From: SLQH01 sp964612995
Lineage (GTDB): Bacteria; Planctomycetota; UBA11346
Direction: 5' to 3'
DNA: 7,245 nucleotides
Assembly (NCBI GenBank): GCA_964612995.1
Contig: CAZTGE010000179.1
Location: forward strand, 1 to 7,245
Both the position numbers and the translations under genes were made by a program. The notes below the pieces were generated by a model, which had not been told where the DNA came from, did not search any database, and worked only from the letters and a program-made list of their open reading frames with translations. Positions 1-5,339 of the stretch are shown here, piece by piece. Each line of letters opens with the position of its first letter. Position 1 is the stretch's first letter.

Positions 1-18
1 TCGCGCCTTCGGCGCGTA

Positions 19-54
19 CCCCCACGCGCCTCTGTCGTCACTCGCCAGCTGCGC
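19..54 (+). repeat. 36-bp direct repeat, copy 1
   Basis: This is identical over 36 bases to 268-303. The shared core reads CACGCGCCTCTGTCGTCACT, followed by CGCCAGCTGCGC. In this copy the right end continues into a complete hairpin (43-59, arms CGCCAGC/GCTGGCG). In copy 2 the match stops inside the right arm. Confidence 0.9.
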
Positions 55-112
55 TGGCGTTTTCGGCGGCGCTACGCGCCATTTTCGCCGAAAACCGTTC
101 CTCTGTCGGCCG

Positions 113-140
113 GGCGCCCAGCCAGGCCTGGCTGGGCGCC
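113..140. repeat. 28-bp perfect palindrome
   Basis: The arm GGCGCCCAGCCAGG (113-126) is followed with no spacer by its exact reverse complement (127-140). It is flanked by the 6-bp pair CTCTGT/ACAGAG (101-106, 146-151). It could extrude as a cruciform or fold as a long RNA hairpin. Its role is unknown. Confidence 0.85.
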
Positions 141-267
141 GGGTTACAGAGGGGGCGCTGCCCCCTCGCGCCTTCGGCGCACCCCAGCTTCCTCGCTGTC
201 GCTCGTCGCGCTCCGTCAGCCGCAGGCCCCACCGGGGCCTGCTATCGCTTCGCGATGCCGGCTCCGC

Positions 268-303
268 CCCCCACGCGCCTCTGTCGTCACTCGCCAGCTG
301 CGC
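268..303 (+). repeat. 36-bp direct repeat, copy 2 (hairpin cut)
   Basis: This is identical to 19-54. The match ends after only two bases of the right hairpin arm, and from 304 the sequence is unrelated and less GC-rich. The hairpin was therefore cut here, which marks 303/304 as a breakpoint. Confidence 0.9.
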
Positions 304-417
304 AGTCTCTGACCTGCTATATGCGCCCCATTGATGGTCAGTGACCCCCCGATCCAACCAGGCACGGTTTCTCCGCTGCATCCGATAATCGAACATCTAG
401 GGTCGATATTGTCCATA

Positions 418-477
418 GCGCGGGCGCCGCCCGCACCCCAAGGGGCATTGTAGCGGTCGGCGCCCGCGCCGCTTTTT
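418..477 (+). terminator. Terminator-like hairpin followed by T-run
   Basis: The 11-bp arms GCGCGGGCGCC (418-428) and GGCGCCCGCGC (459-469) enclose an inner CCCC-AA-GGGG hairpin (436-445). They are followed by CGC and five T (473-477). The form resembles an intrinsic terminator for plus-strand transcription, although the 30-base loop is long and no gene precedes it in this window. It may simply be another hairpin of the array. Confidence 0.35.
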
Positions 478-530
478 GTTCGCGGGGGCTCTTCTCCCTG
501 CTGCGCAGGGCCGCCCCCGCTACGCCCCCA

Positions 531-588
531 ATTCCATTGCTCGGGAAAAGTGCGCATGGTCATGCGCACTTTTCCCGAGCAATGGAAT
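531..588. repeat. 58-bp palindrome (28-bp arms, GT spacer)
   Basis: Positions 531-558 and 561-588 are exact reverse complements, separated only by GT. Each arm carries the 20-base motif ACTTTTCCCGAGCAATGGAA (plus strand 568-587, minus strand 532-551). The same motif recurs at 4284-4303. The palindrome closes block A 75 bases before the start codon of the next gene. Confidence 0.95.
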
Positions 589-652
589 ATCCACCTGATG
601 GCGATCCGGGTCCGAGCGTGTGCCAAAGGCACGGATCGTCGATCGGTGCAAA

Positions 653-658
653 GAGGAA
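653..658 (+). promoter_or_regulatory. Ribosome binding site for the gene at 664
   Basis: GAGGAA lies 5 bases before ATG 664. This favours 664 over an in-frame upstream GTG at 550, which falls inside the 58-bp palindrome and has no Shine-Dalgarno sequence. I could not identify a promoter between 589 and 650. The only structure there is a small hairpin at 620-632 (GTGCC/GGCAC). Confidence 0.65.
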
Positions 659-663
659 ACAGC

Positions 664-1743
664 ATGACTTCCGGGAATCTCTGGCGTGTGCTCACGGTTG
701 CCGCGGTCGGCATCCTTCTGGCTCTCTACTCACTGGTTCCTGATCCCGACCCCGATGCGAGTGACAATCGTCGTTCTGATGCTGGACCGACCCCGTCAGG
801 CGCGCATGCCACTGGTTCCGAAACGCACGCCGCTGCGACCAGCGGACCGACCACGCACGCGGGGACGGCGGAGCAGCCCCATGTCTGTGCCGCATGTGTC
901 GGCCATCGGAGTGCCGACGCCCCGGAGCCGCAGGCAGACGGCGAGGGTGGTACTCCCTTTACCCTTCCCCCCACCGATGTCGCCGCCCTGGAAGAGTTCG
1001 CCACGGCCGTCCAGCACTACCGCCAGACCCCGGAAGCGGACGAAGCCGAAGCCACCGCACAACTGCTCGCCGCAGCGCAAAACCGCCAGCCGGTGATGGC
1101 GCGCCTGATCCGCCACGATGCCGCGCAAGCTTTCGCCCACGCACTGCCGCCGCACGAGATCACGGCCCTGCCCGCCGCAGTCCGAGCCCATGTAGAACGT
1201 CATGTCACCGCCATCGGCGGCATCAACGTATTGTGTGCCTTCCATCCTGACACCGGCGGACAAGACCGTTACACGATCGCCTTGCCGGAAGCAGAATACG
1301 TGGCCAGTATCATGCCGGCCCGCCGGCCACGCGGTCCCCAGCGCGCGGTGCCGATCTACGCGCTGGTGCTCGACCGTCACGCAGCAGTACACGAAGACGC
1401 CGGCCGGCCCCTGTCGGCAACTGAAGTCTCGGCCAGGCAGCTCGATCCCACCGCCCATCATGCATTGATCGGTGGCGAGGTCCTGTCCTTCACCAGCACC
1501 GAAGCCATGGAGGACGAATTCGCGGCCCAGGCCGACGCCGATTCGGAGCTTGCCCAGGTGATCCCCAGTGGCGTGTCGCAGCGGCTGCTGTTCATCCGGG
1601 TCGATTTCGCCGAAGACACCGGCGATCCCACCTCACCCCCGGCGTCGCGGTGGCGATCAACCTCGACACCGCTGACGGCAATACCGCCCCCACCGGCGCG
1701 ATCACCCAGACCTACGCCGATGCGGGTAGCGACATCACCCTGA
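664..1743 (+). CDS. Membrane-anchored propeptide-like half of a broken secreted protein
   Basis: The reading frame encodes 359 residues. Residues 7-25 form one hydrophobic segment, a signal peptide or membrane anchor. Residues 26 to about 100 are a linker rich in Ala, Pro, Thr and His. From about 105 there is a globular region with an Ala-rich helical stretch (M-A-R-L-I-R-H-D-A-A-Q-A-F, then A-L-P-P-H-E at about 147-170), ending in R-L-L-F-I-R-V-D-F at about 306-314. To me this arrangement resembles the propeptide of large secreted metallopeptidases of planctomycetes and verrucomicrobia, where that beta-strand motif opens the catalytic domain. Here the frame loses sense after about residue 322 (nt 1630). 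The last ~37 residues, rich in Pro, Ser and Arg, are an out-of-phase reading of the next gene's PKD domain. No HExxH zinc motif is present in the window. I infer that this is the 5' half of a gene with a deleted middle. The peptidase assignment is tentative. Confidence 0.6.
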   Translation: MTSGNLWRVLTVAAVGILLALYSLVPDPDPDASDNRRSDAGPTPSGAHATGSETHAAATSGPTTHAGTAEQPHVCAACVGHRSADAPEPQADGEGGTPFTLPPTDVAALEEFATAVQHYRQTPEADEAEATAQLLAAAQNRQPVMARLIRHDAAQAFAHALPPHEITALPAAVRAHVERHVTAIGGINVLCAFHPDTGGQDRYTIALPEAEYVASIMPARRPRGPQRAVPIYALVLDRHAAVHEDAGRPLSATEVSARQLDPTAHHALIGGEVLSFTSTEAMEDEFAAQADADSELAQVIPSGVSQRLLFIRVDFAEDTGDPTSPPASRWRSTSTPLTAIPPPPARSPRPTPMRVATSP

Positions 1744-3581
1744 CCGCGACCGCACACGATGCTGACGACGACACCGTCTTCGCCTATTTCTGGACCTTCG
1801 ACGACGGGTCGGTATCGCTCGACGGCAGCCCCACCCAGGTGCGCAATTGGCCCGACGACGGGACCTACACCGTCAACTGCACGATCTCCGACTGCAAGGG
1901 CGGGGTCACCACCGTCACCCAAGACATCTTCGTCGGCGCGGATGGCGACCAGCCGCTGGTCACCGACGTCGTCACCGATGACATCACCGCCACGACCAGC
2001 GACCCGCTGACCTTCGCGGTGACCTATATGGTGGGCGTCGGCGCCATCGATGTCGCGACCATTGGCGACGGAGACATCACCGTCACCGGCCCGAACGAGT
2101 TCGCCGCCGACGGCACCCTGATCTCAGTGACCGACAACGGCAGCGGCAACCCGGTGACCGCCAATTACGCCATCGATCCTCCTGGCGGCAGCTGGGACGG
2201 CGGCGAAAACGGCACCTACGATATCCTCATGAACGCGGATGCGGTTGCGGCGACCAGCGGCAAAACAGTGGCTGCGGGCTCGCTGACCACAGCCAACGTC
2301 AACATCCACACCACCATCGATCTGGTACGGCCGGTGAATGGCAACGCTACCATCCCGGAGGATGTGGGGCTGGTTCTCGATGCCACGGTGATCGACAATG
2401 GCCTTCCCCAGACCCTGACCTGGTCAGTGGTCTCGGGTCCGGATACGGTGACCTGGGATGCCACCGATACGGCGGATACTGGAGCACGCTTCGCCGCTGC
2501 TGGCATTTACCAGCTGCGGCTCACCGCCGACGACGGCAACGAGGCGGTCACCCGAGATATTACCGTCAATGTCGGCACCGATGGGTCGGCCGGTCACACC
2601 GCCGTGGACATCGGCAACATAGAAGCCGCCGGCAGTACCAACGAGAACGCAGGCGTCTACACGGTGATCGGTTCGGGCGCGGATATCTGGAATTCAGCCG
2701 ATGAATGCCACTTCGCCTACAAGACCCTCGACGGCGACGGCGAACTCGTCGCTCAGGTGTCCATCACCGACAACCCCGGCGACCACAGCTGGGCCAAGGC
2801 CGGATTGATGATGCGCGCTACCCTTGATGCCGATAGCGTCAATGTGATCACCACCCTGTCGGCCAACAACGGCAACCGCTTCCAATATCGCACCAGCACC
2901 GGCGATAGCACCTCCTCGACCGGTAGCGGCACACGGCCGTGGCTCAAGCTCGTCCGCAGCGGCGACACCTTCACCGGCTATGCATCCGACGACGGCGACA
3001 CCTGGACCGAACTCGGCTCCCAGACCATCACCATGCCCGACACGCTCTATGTCGGCTTCGCGGTCACCAGTCACTCGGACGGCAACCTCACTACTGCGAC
3101 CTTCAGCGACACCGACTTCGGCACATCCAACATCGGACCCGAGGTCGACGCCGGACCGACGGTCGTCGCCAACGTCGATGAACCGATCACGCTGGCCGGC
3201 TCCGCCAGCGACGACGGTCTACCGGCCGTCGGCCTCACCACCGTCTGGCTGCGCCACGACGGCCCCGGCGCCGCCACGTTCGCGGATGCGGCAGCGATCG
3301 ACACCACGGTATGCCTCGATACCGCCGGAGCCACGATCTTGCGGCTGGTCGCCGACGATGGCGCCATCGCCACCTTCGATGACACCACCGCCACCGCTGG
3401 CGGAATCAGATTGATCCGGATAGCGGTGGGTTTGGGGACCGACCATCCCATACTCACGATCAGCGTCGGTGCCACCGCACACGAACAGGTCGACAGCACC
3501 GGCGTGACTTTCTTCGATCTGGTCGAGACACTCGATCAAGTCATGGAATTCGGACCCATCGCCCCAAGCGGCGGTGGGTAA
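1650..3581 (+). CDS. Secreted multidomain protein with PKD-like and DUF1349-like domains
   Basis: The frame encodes 643 residues. It holds a PKD-like domain (about 10-95, with A-Y-F-W-T-F-D-D-G-S and D-D-G-T-Y-T-V-N-C); an Ig-like module (98-222, with N-G-T-Y-D-I-L-M-N-A-D); a second PKD-like domain (224-309, ending A-G-I-Y-Q-L-R-L-T-A-D-D-G); a DUF1349-like concanavalin-A fold domain (about 315-495, with W-A-K-A-G-L-M-M-R and V-R-S-G-D-T-F-T-G-Y-A-S-D-D-G); and a third PKD-like domain (about 496-581). These are extracellular adhesion or carbohydrate-binding modules. The GTG at 1650 has no ribosome binding site and lies within the previous frame, so it is probably not a true start. PKD-type sequence already reads in this phase from about 1632 (L-T-P-G-V-A-V-A-I-N-L-D). 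I infer the 3' half of the gene that starts at 664. The last ~60 residues do not match a PKD domain and may come from another source. Confidence 0.7.
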   Translation: MAINLDTADGNTAPTGAITQTYADAGSDITLTATAHDADDDTVFAYFWTFDDGSVSLDGSPTQVRNWPDDGTYTVNCTISDCKGGVTTVTQDIFVGADGDQPLVTDVVTDDITATTSDPLTFAVTYMVGVGAIDVATIGDGDITVTGPNEFAADGTLISVTDNGSGNPVTANYAIDPPGGSWDGGENGTYDILMNADAVAATSGKTVAAGSLTTANVNIHTTIDLVRPVNGNATIPEDVGLVLDATVIDNGLPQTLTWSVVSGPDTVTWDATDTADTGARFAAAGIYQLRLTADDGNEAVTRDITVNVGTDGSAGHTAVDIGNIEAAGSTNENAGVYTVIGSGADIWNSADECHFAYKTLDGDGELVAQVSITDNPGDHSWAKAGLMMRATLDADSVNVITTLSANNGNRFQYRTSTGDSTSSTGSGTRPWLKLVRSGDTFTGYASDDGDTWTELGSQTITMPDTLYVGFAVTSHSDGNLTTATFSDTDFGTSNIGPEVDAGPTVVANVDEPITLAGSASDDGLPAVGLTTVWLRHDGPGAATFADAAAIDTTVCLDTAGATILRLVADDGAIATFDDTTATAGGIRLIRIAVGLGTDHPILTISVGATAHEQVDSTGVTFFDLVETLDQVMEFGPIAPSGGG

Positions 3582-3633
3582 ACGAGCCCTGCCGTGCACG
3601 CGCGCCAGCACACAAGCACAAGGGCCATTGGCA

Positions 3634-3780
3634 CTACTGCCCCCAGAACCCCGACTCCGGCTCCCGCAAGAAAGCCGCTTCCTCCGGCGTTGATGTCCGC
3701 CCGAGGATGGCATTGCGGTGCGGAAATCTACCGAACCGAGCGATGATGTCGCGGTGGCGGACGGCAAAATCGAGCGTAAC
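3634..3780 (-). pseudogene. DUF924-family C-terminal remnant
   Basis: On the minus strand 48 codons read to a TAG at 3634-3636. They include F-A-V-R-H-R-D-I-I-A-R-F-G-R-F-P-H-R-N and then L-G-R-T-S-T-P-E-E-A-A-F-L. That string is the hallmark C-terminal motif of the DUF924 family, which is usually about 180 residues long, so roughly three quarters is missing. Upstream, in phase, the frame meets a stop codon at 3784-3786 inside block B. The break therefore falls at the repeat boundary near 3779. No start codon or ribosome binding site remains. I regard it as a dead fragment cut by arrival of the repeat or by recombination at it. The family assignment rests on recalling the motif. The biochemical role of DUF924 proteins is not known to me. 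Confidence 0.75.
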
Positions 3781-3809
3781 TACTCAGGGGCTTCGCCCCT
3801 ACGGTCCTC
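3779..3809 (+). repeat. 31-bp repeat, copy 1 (left end of block B)
   Basis: This is identical over 31 bases to 7063-7093, beginning ACTACTCAGGGGCTTCGCCC. It contains the complete 15-base hairpin 3786-3800 and the left arm of the next one. Read on the minus strand it encodes E-D-R-R-G-E-A-P-E and a TAG stop. Confidence 0.95.
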
Positions 3810-4244
3810 ACAGCGTGAGGACCTACCCCTCTGGTTTTGTCGTGGTTCGCCTGAATCTGCAGGCAGATTCAGGCGTGGGCGGATCGGCTGCGCCGAAACG
3901 TATCCGCCCTCCGGCGGCACTTGCCCCTCGGCCCAAGGTGGGCCTCCGCCCACAACCCAAGGGTTGCGAGCATAGGGCTCCGGCCCACCTTTCTGCTTTT
4001 TCATCAGGGGTCTTCGTCCCCCGAACCCCCCTGTCTCTTGGCCGCTTGCATAGCCGGTTCCGATTCGATCTTCGAGAAGATCGCTGATGCCAACGGCCAA
4101 GGGACGAACGGCATGCGGGGCTGCGTTCGCGCTCCACGGGCCGCTGGCCCCACTGGGGCCAGCTATCGCCTGCGGCGATACCCGCTTTGCCCACCACTCG
4201 GCGCCAGACCCATCGCGTTCGATGGGGCCCAGAAAAAGGCCGAG

Positions 4245-4279
4245 GTAACCACTCATGCCCGATGGGCCTGAGTGGTTAC
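4245..4279. repeat. 35-bp inverted repeat at right end of block B
   Basis: The 11-base arms GTAACCACTCA (4245-4255) and TGAGTGGTTAC (4269-4279) enclose an inner GCCC-GAT-GGGC hairpin. It sits just before the 20-base motif at 4284-4303, the same position relative to that motif that the central palindrome occupies in block A. Confidence 0.9.
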
Positions 4280-4589
4280 TCCTACTTTTCCCGAGCAATG
4301 GAACATCATCGTCGTGGACCACGCTGGCCAGGCCGCAATCGACTTCGTGATCGGCGACGGCCACCAGCTCCGCGGGCACATCGACGGGGTGACGGTGCGC
4401 AATTTCGTCGTCCACCACCGATCGGATCGCGAGCGCATCCGCCTGGCGGGTCATGACGACGAGTTCATGATCCGCAACGTGACCTTCGAAGGTCTGGTGA
4501 TCGAGGGCAAGCCGATCCTCAAACTGGAGGACATCCCCCAGCTCGAGGAGCAGCACACCGAAAACCTCATCTTCCGCCCCACGCCGTGA
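4272..4589 (+). CDS. C-terminal fragment of a right-handed beta-helix protein
   Basis: The open frame gives 105 residues. The first ten (through T-F-P-E-Q-W-N) are encoded by the repeat, so protein-like sequence starts at about 4305. It then shows beta-helix rungs: H-I-D-G-V-T-V-R-N-F-V-V-H-H, D-E-F-M-I-R-N-V-T-F-E-G-L-V-I-E-G-K-P-I, and a closing H-T-E-N-L-I-F. The rung pattern N-V-T-F-x-x-L-x-I-x-G-K is typical of the last turns of secreted polysaccharide lyases or glycoside hydrolases with parallel beta-helix folds, which normally run to several hundred residues. The signal peptide and catalytic face are absent. The nominal GTG start at 4272 lies in the arm of the 4245-4279 hairpin and has no ribosome binding site. 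This is probably a non-expressed 3' fragment truncated at block B. The enzyme class cannot be told. Confidence 0.6.
   Translation: MVTPTFPEQWNIIVVDHAGQAAIDFVIGDGHQLRGHIDGVTVRNFVVHHRSDRERIRLAGHDDEFMIRNVTFEGLVIEGKPILKLEDIPQLEEQHTENLIFRPTP
4284..4303 (+). repeat. 20-bp motif shared with the block A palindrome
   Basis: ACTTTTCCCGAGCAATGGAA is identical to 568-587 and to the reverse complement of 532-551. In both blocks it is the last repeated sequence before unique DNA, and in both it is read in frame as T-F-P-E-Q-W by the open frame running into the next gene. It probably marks the right end of the repeat unit. Confidence 0.9.
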
Positions 4590-4590
4590 G

Positions 4591-4612
4591 CCGGTCCGTT
4601 GCGGCCGACCGG
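4591..4612 (+). terminator. Possible weak terminator hairpin
   Basis: The 6-bp arms CCGGTC (4591-4596) and GACCGG (4607-4612) start directly after the stop codon of the beta-helix fragment. No T-run follows, so an intrinsic terminator is doubtful. A second small palindrome, GGGGAT/ATCCCC, lies at 4632-4644. Confidence 0.25.
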
Positions 4613-4653
4613 AACGCGGACCCGCTACCGCGGGGATCATCCCCTCAGCAACC

Positions 4654-4657
4654 GGAG
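4654..4657 (+). promoter_or_regulatory. Ribosome binding site deciding start at 4665
   Basis: GGAG lies 7 bases before ATG 4665. An ATG at 4660 is out of frame and too close. The longer in-frame start at 4599 would add 22 residues lacking signal-peptide character, whereas 4665 places a basic region directly before the hydrophobic segment. Confidence 0.6.
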
Positions 4658-4664
4658 CAATGCC

Positions 4665-5339
4665 ATGCGACTCATCGATCATCGCGAACGTCTGGTTCGC
4701 AATTGCCCGAGAGTTGTCGCGGCCTTCCTGGCCGCCATCATCGTAACGGTGACCGCGGGCGCCGCGGAGACGGATGACCCGTTCGCTCGCAGCGATTTCC
4801 CGCGCTGGAGCGGGCCCAACGACGACCTGCACGCGACCAGCCGCGGCATCGAGCTGGTGGACGATCTGCAGAATGTGCGCATGCTCTGGCGCAGCGAGGC
4901 CGTCATCCACGGCGCTCACGCGAACAGGTCGCACAGAGAGCTCGAGCACCTGCCCGCCTCGGGCGGGTCCAGCCCGATCGTCCACCAGGGGAAGGTCTAT
5001 CACTTCTACTACGAACTGACCGGAGAGAAGGTTGTTGCGATGGATGACGTCGCCAATGTACGGGCCCGCCTCCAGCCCGCGTGGGCGCGACGGGCCGGCG
5101 CCGACGACGTAATGCTGTGCGTCGACGCGGCGAGCGGAAGGACGGTCTGGAAGCGCGTCCTCGAGCCGAGCGTGAACCTACAGATCTCCAAGTCGCCGAT
5201 CGGCGTGGACGGCCTGATCGATGTCGTCATCGGCTCGGCCAGAGAGCCCCTCGACAGTCTCACCGTCAATACCAGGCCGATCACCGACCTCGGCGTGGCG
5301 GAGAACGAGGCCCGTGGCGCGGCGAAGGAGAACCTGTGA
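4665..5339 (+). CDS. Short PQQ-like beta-propeller protein, probably internally deleted
   Basis: The protein has 224 residues. A basic N-terminus is followed by a hydrophobic stretch (about 17-33, ending A-G-A-A-E), which reads as an export signal. F-P-R-W-S-G-P-N at about 45-52 is the opening signature of planctomycete PQQ-like outer-membrane or periplasmic propeller proteins. Two blade-like segments follow: S-S-P-I-V-H-Q-G-K-V-Y-H-F-Y-Y-E and D-D-V-M-L-C-V-D-A-A-S-G-R-T-V-W-K-R-V. PQQ-like propellers normally need six to eight blades and at least 400 residues, so this chain is far too short to close one. After L-Q-I-S-K (about 177) the sequence changes to V-D-G-L-I-D-V-V-I-G-S-A and a tail I do not recognise. 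Its stop overlaps the start of the next gene, and the coupling ribosome site is intact. I infer an in-frame internal deletion or fusion that kept both natural ends of the gene. Confidence 0.65.
   Translation: MRLIDHRERLVRNCPRVVAAFLAAIIVTVTAGAAETDDPFARSDFPRWSGPNDDLHATSRGIELVDDLQNVRMLWRSEAVIHGAHANRSHRELEHLPASGGSSPIVHQGKVYHFYYELTGEKVVAMDDVANVRARLQPAWARRAGADDVMLCVDAASGRTVWKRVLEPSVNLQISKSPIGVDGLIDVVIGSAREPLDSLTVNTRPITDLGVAENEARGAAKENL
5325..5330 (+). promoter_or_regulatory. Ribosome binding site for the coupled gene at 5336
   Basis: AAGGAG lies 5 bases before GTG 5336, inside the 3' end of the previous coding sequence. The start GTG and the preceding TGA overlap as GTGA (5336-5339), an arrangement typical of translational coupling. 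Confidence 0.75.

Larger units (their letters stand above)
1..588. repeat. Hairpin-dense non-coding block A
   Basis: I see no convincing gene in these 588 bases. The stretch is a near-continuous series of stem-loops: 2-16 (6-bp stem, TTC loop), 43-59 (7-bp stem, TGC loop), 60-94 (9-bp outer stem TTTTCGGCG/CGCCGAAAA with an inner 5-bp stem), 113-140 (28-bp perfect palindrome, enclosed by CTCTGT 101-106 / ACAGAG 146-151), 151-165, 166-180, 223-241 (8-bp stem, ACC loop), 244-256, 418-469, 482-520 (8-bp outer and 5-bp inner stems) and 531-588. Positions 304-417 are less GC-rich and lack strong hairpins. The reverse strand there is open, but I cannot assign it. Several modules recur in block B at 3776-4303, so this is a dispersed repeat, not ordinary intergenic sequence. 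The left edge lies outside the window. Confidence 0.8.
3776..4303. repeat. Hairpin-dense non-coding block B
   Basis: This is a 528-base array of stem-loops and I see no convincing gene in it. Stems: 3786-3800 (6 bp, TTC loop), 3803-3823 (9 bp, AGC loop), 3848-3875 (12-bp arms CGCCTGAATCTG/CAGATTCAGGCG), 3877-3909 (GGGCGGAT/ATCCGCCC around an inner CGGC/GCCG), 3938-3953 (GTGGGC/GCCCAC), 3953-3966, 3975-3986, 4066-4083 (8 bp), 4144-4162 (8 bp, ACT loop), a 7-bp TATCGCC/GGCGATA stem just after it, 4211-4224 and 4245-4279. Its left end GTAACTACTCAGG (3776-3788) and CCTGAGTGGTTAC (4267-4279) form a 13-bp inverted pair with one mismatch. Both strands stay open over long stretches, as expected of GC-rich palindromic DNA. 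I reject those frames as genes because they translate hairpin sequence. Confidence 0.8.

Noticed and set aside
19..303. Possible CRISPR array in block A
   Set aside because: Only one 36-bp repeat pair, 249 bases apart, with hairpins rather than unique spacers between the copies. No cas gene is present.
216..713. Minus-strand open frame through block A and the start of the first gene
   Set aside because: It passes through several perfect palindromes, including the 58-bp one, and is antisense to the signal peptide of the gene at 664.
1138..1180. Possible zinc protease motif H-E-I-T-A in the first gene
   Set aside because: The second histidine of HExxH is absent, and the residues lie in the helical propeptide-like region.
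1632..1660. Programmed ribosomal frameshift joining the frames at 664 and 1650
   Set aside because: The C-run at 1636-1640 is not a standard slippery heptamer, no downstream structure is evident, and the expected catalytic domain would still be missing. Deletion with loss of frame is simpler.
3707..4087. Plus-strand open frame over the DUF924 remnant and block B
   Set aside because: Its first part is the antisense of the DUF924 motif and the rest reads palindromes. It looks like a by-product of GC-rich DNA.
3776..4303. Integron attC sites or a cassette array
   Set aside because: No attC core sites (G-TT-RRRY paired with RYYYAAC) fit the hairpins, the stem-loops are too short and too close together, and there is no integrase.
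3780..5003. Long minus-strand open frame of about 407 codons across block B and into the PQQ-like gene
   Set aside because: It lies antisense to the beta-helix fragment and the PQQ-like gene, both of which show recognisable domains. The remainder translates hairpin sequence (Gly, Pro and Arg rich). It has no convincing start.
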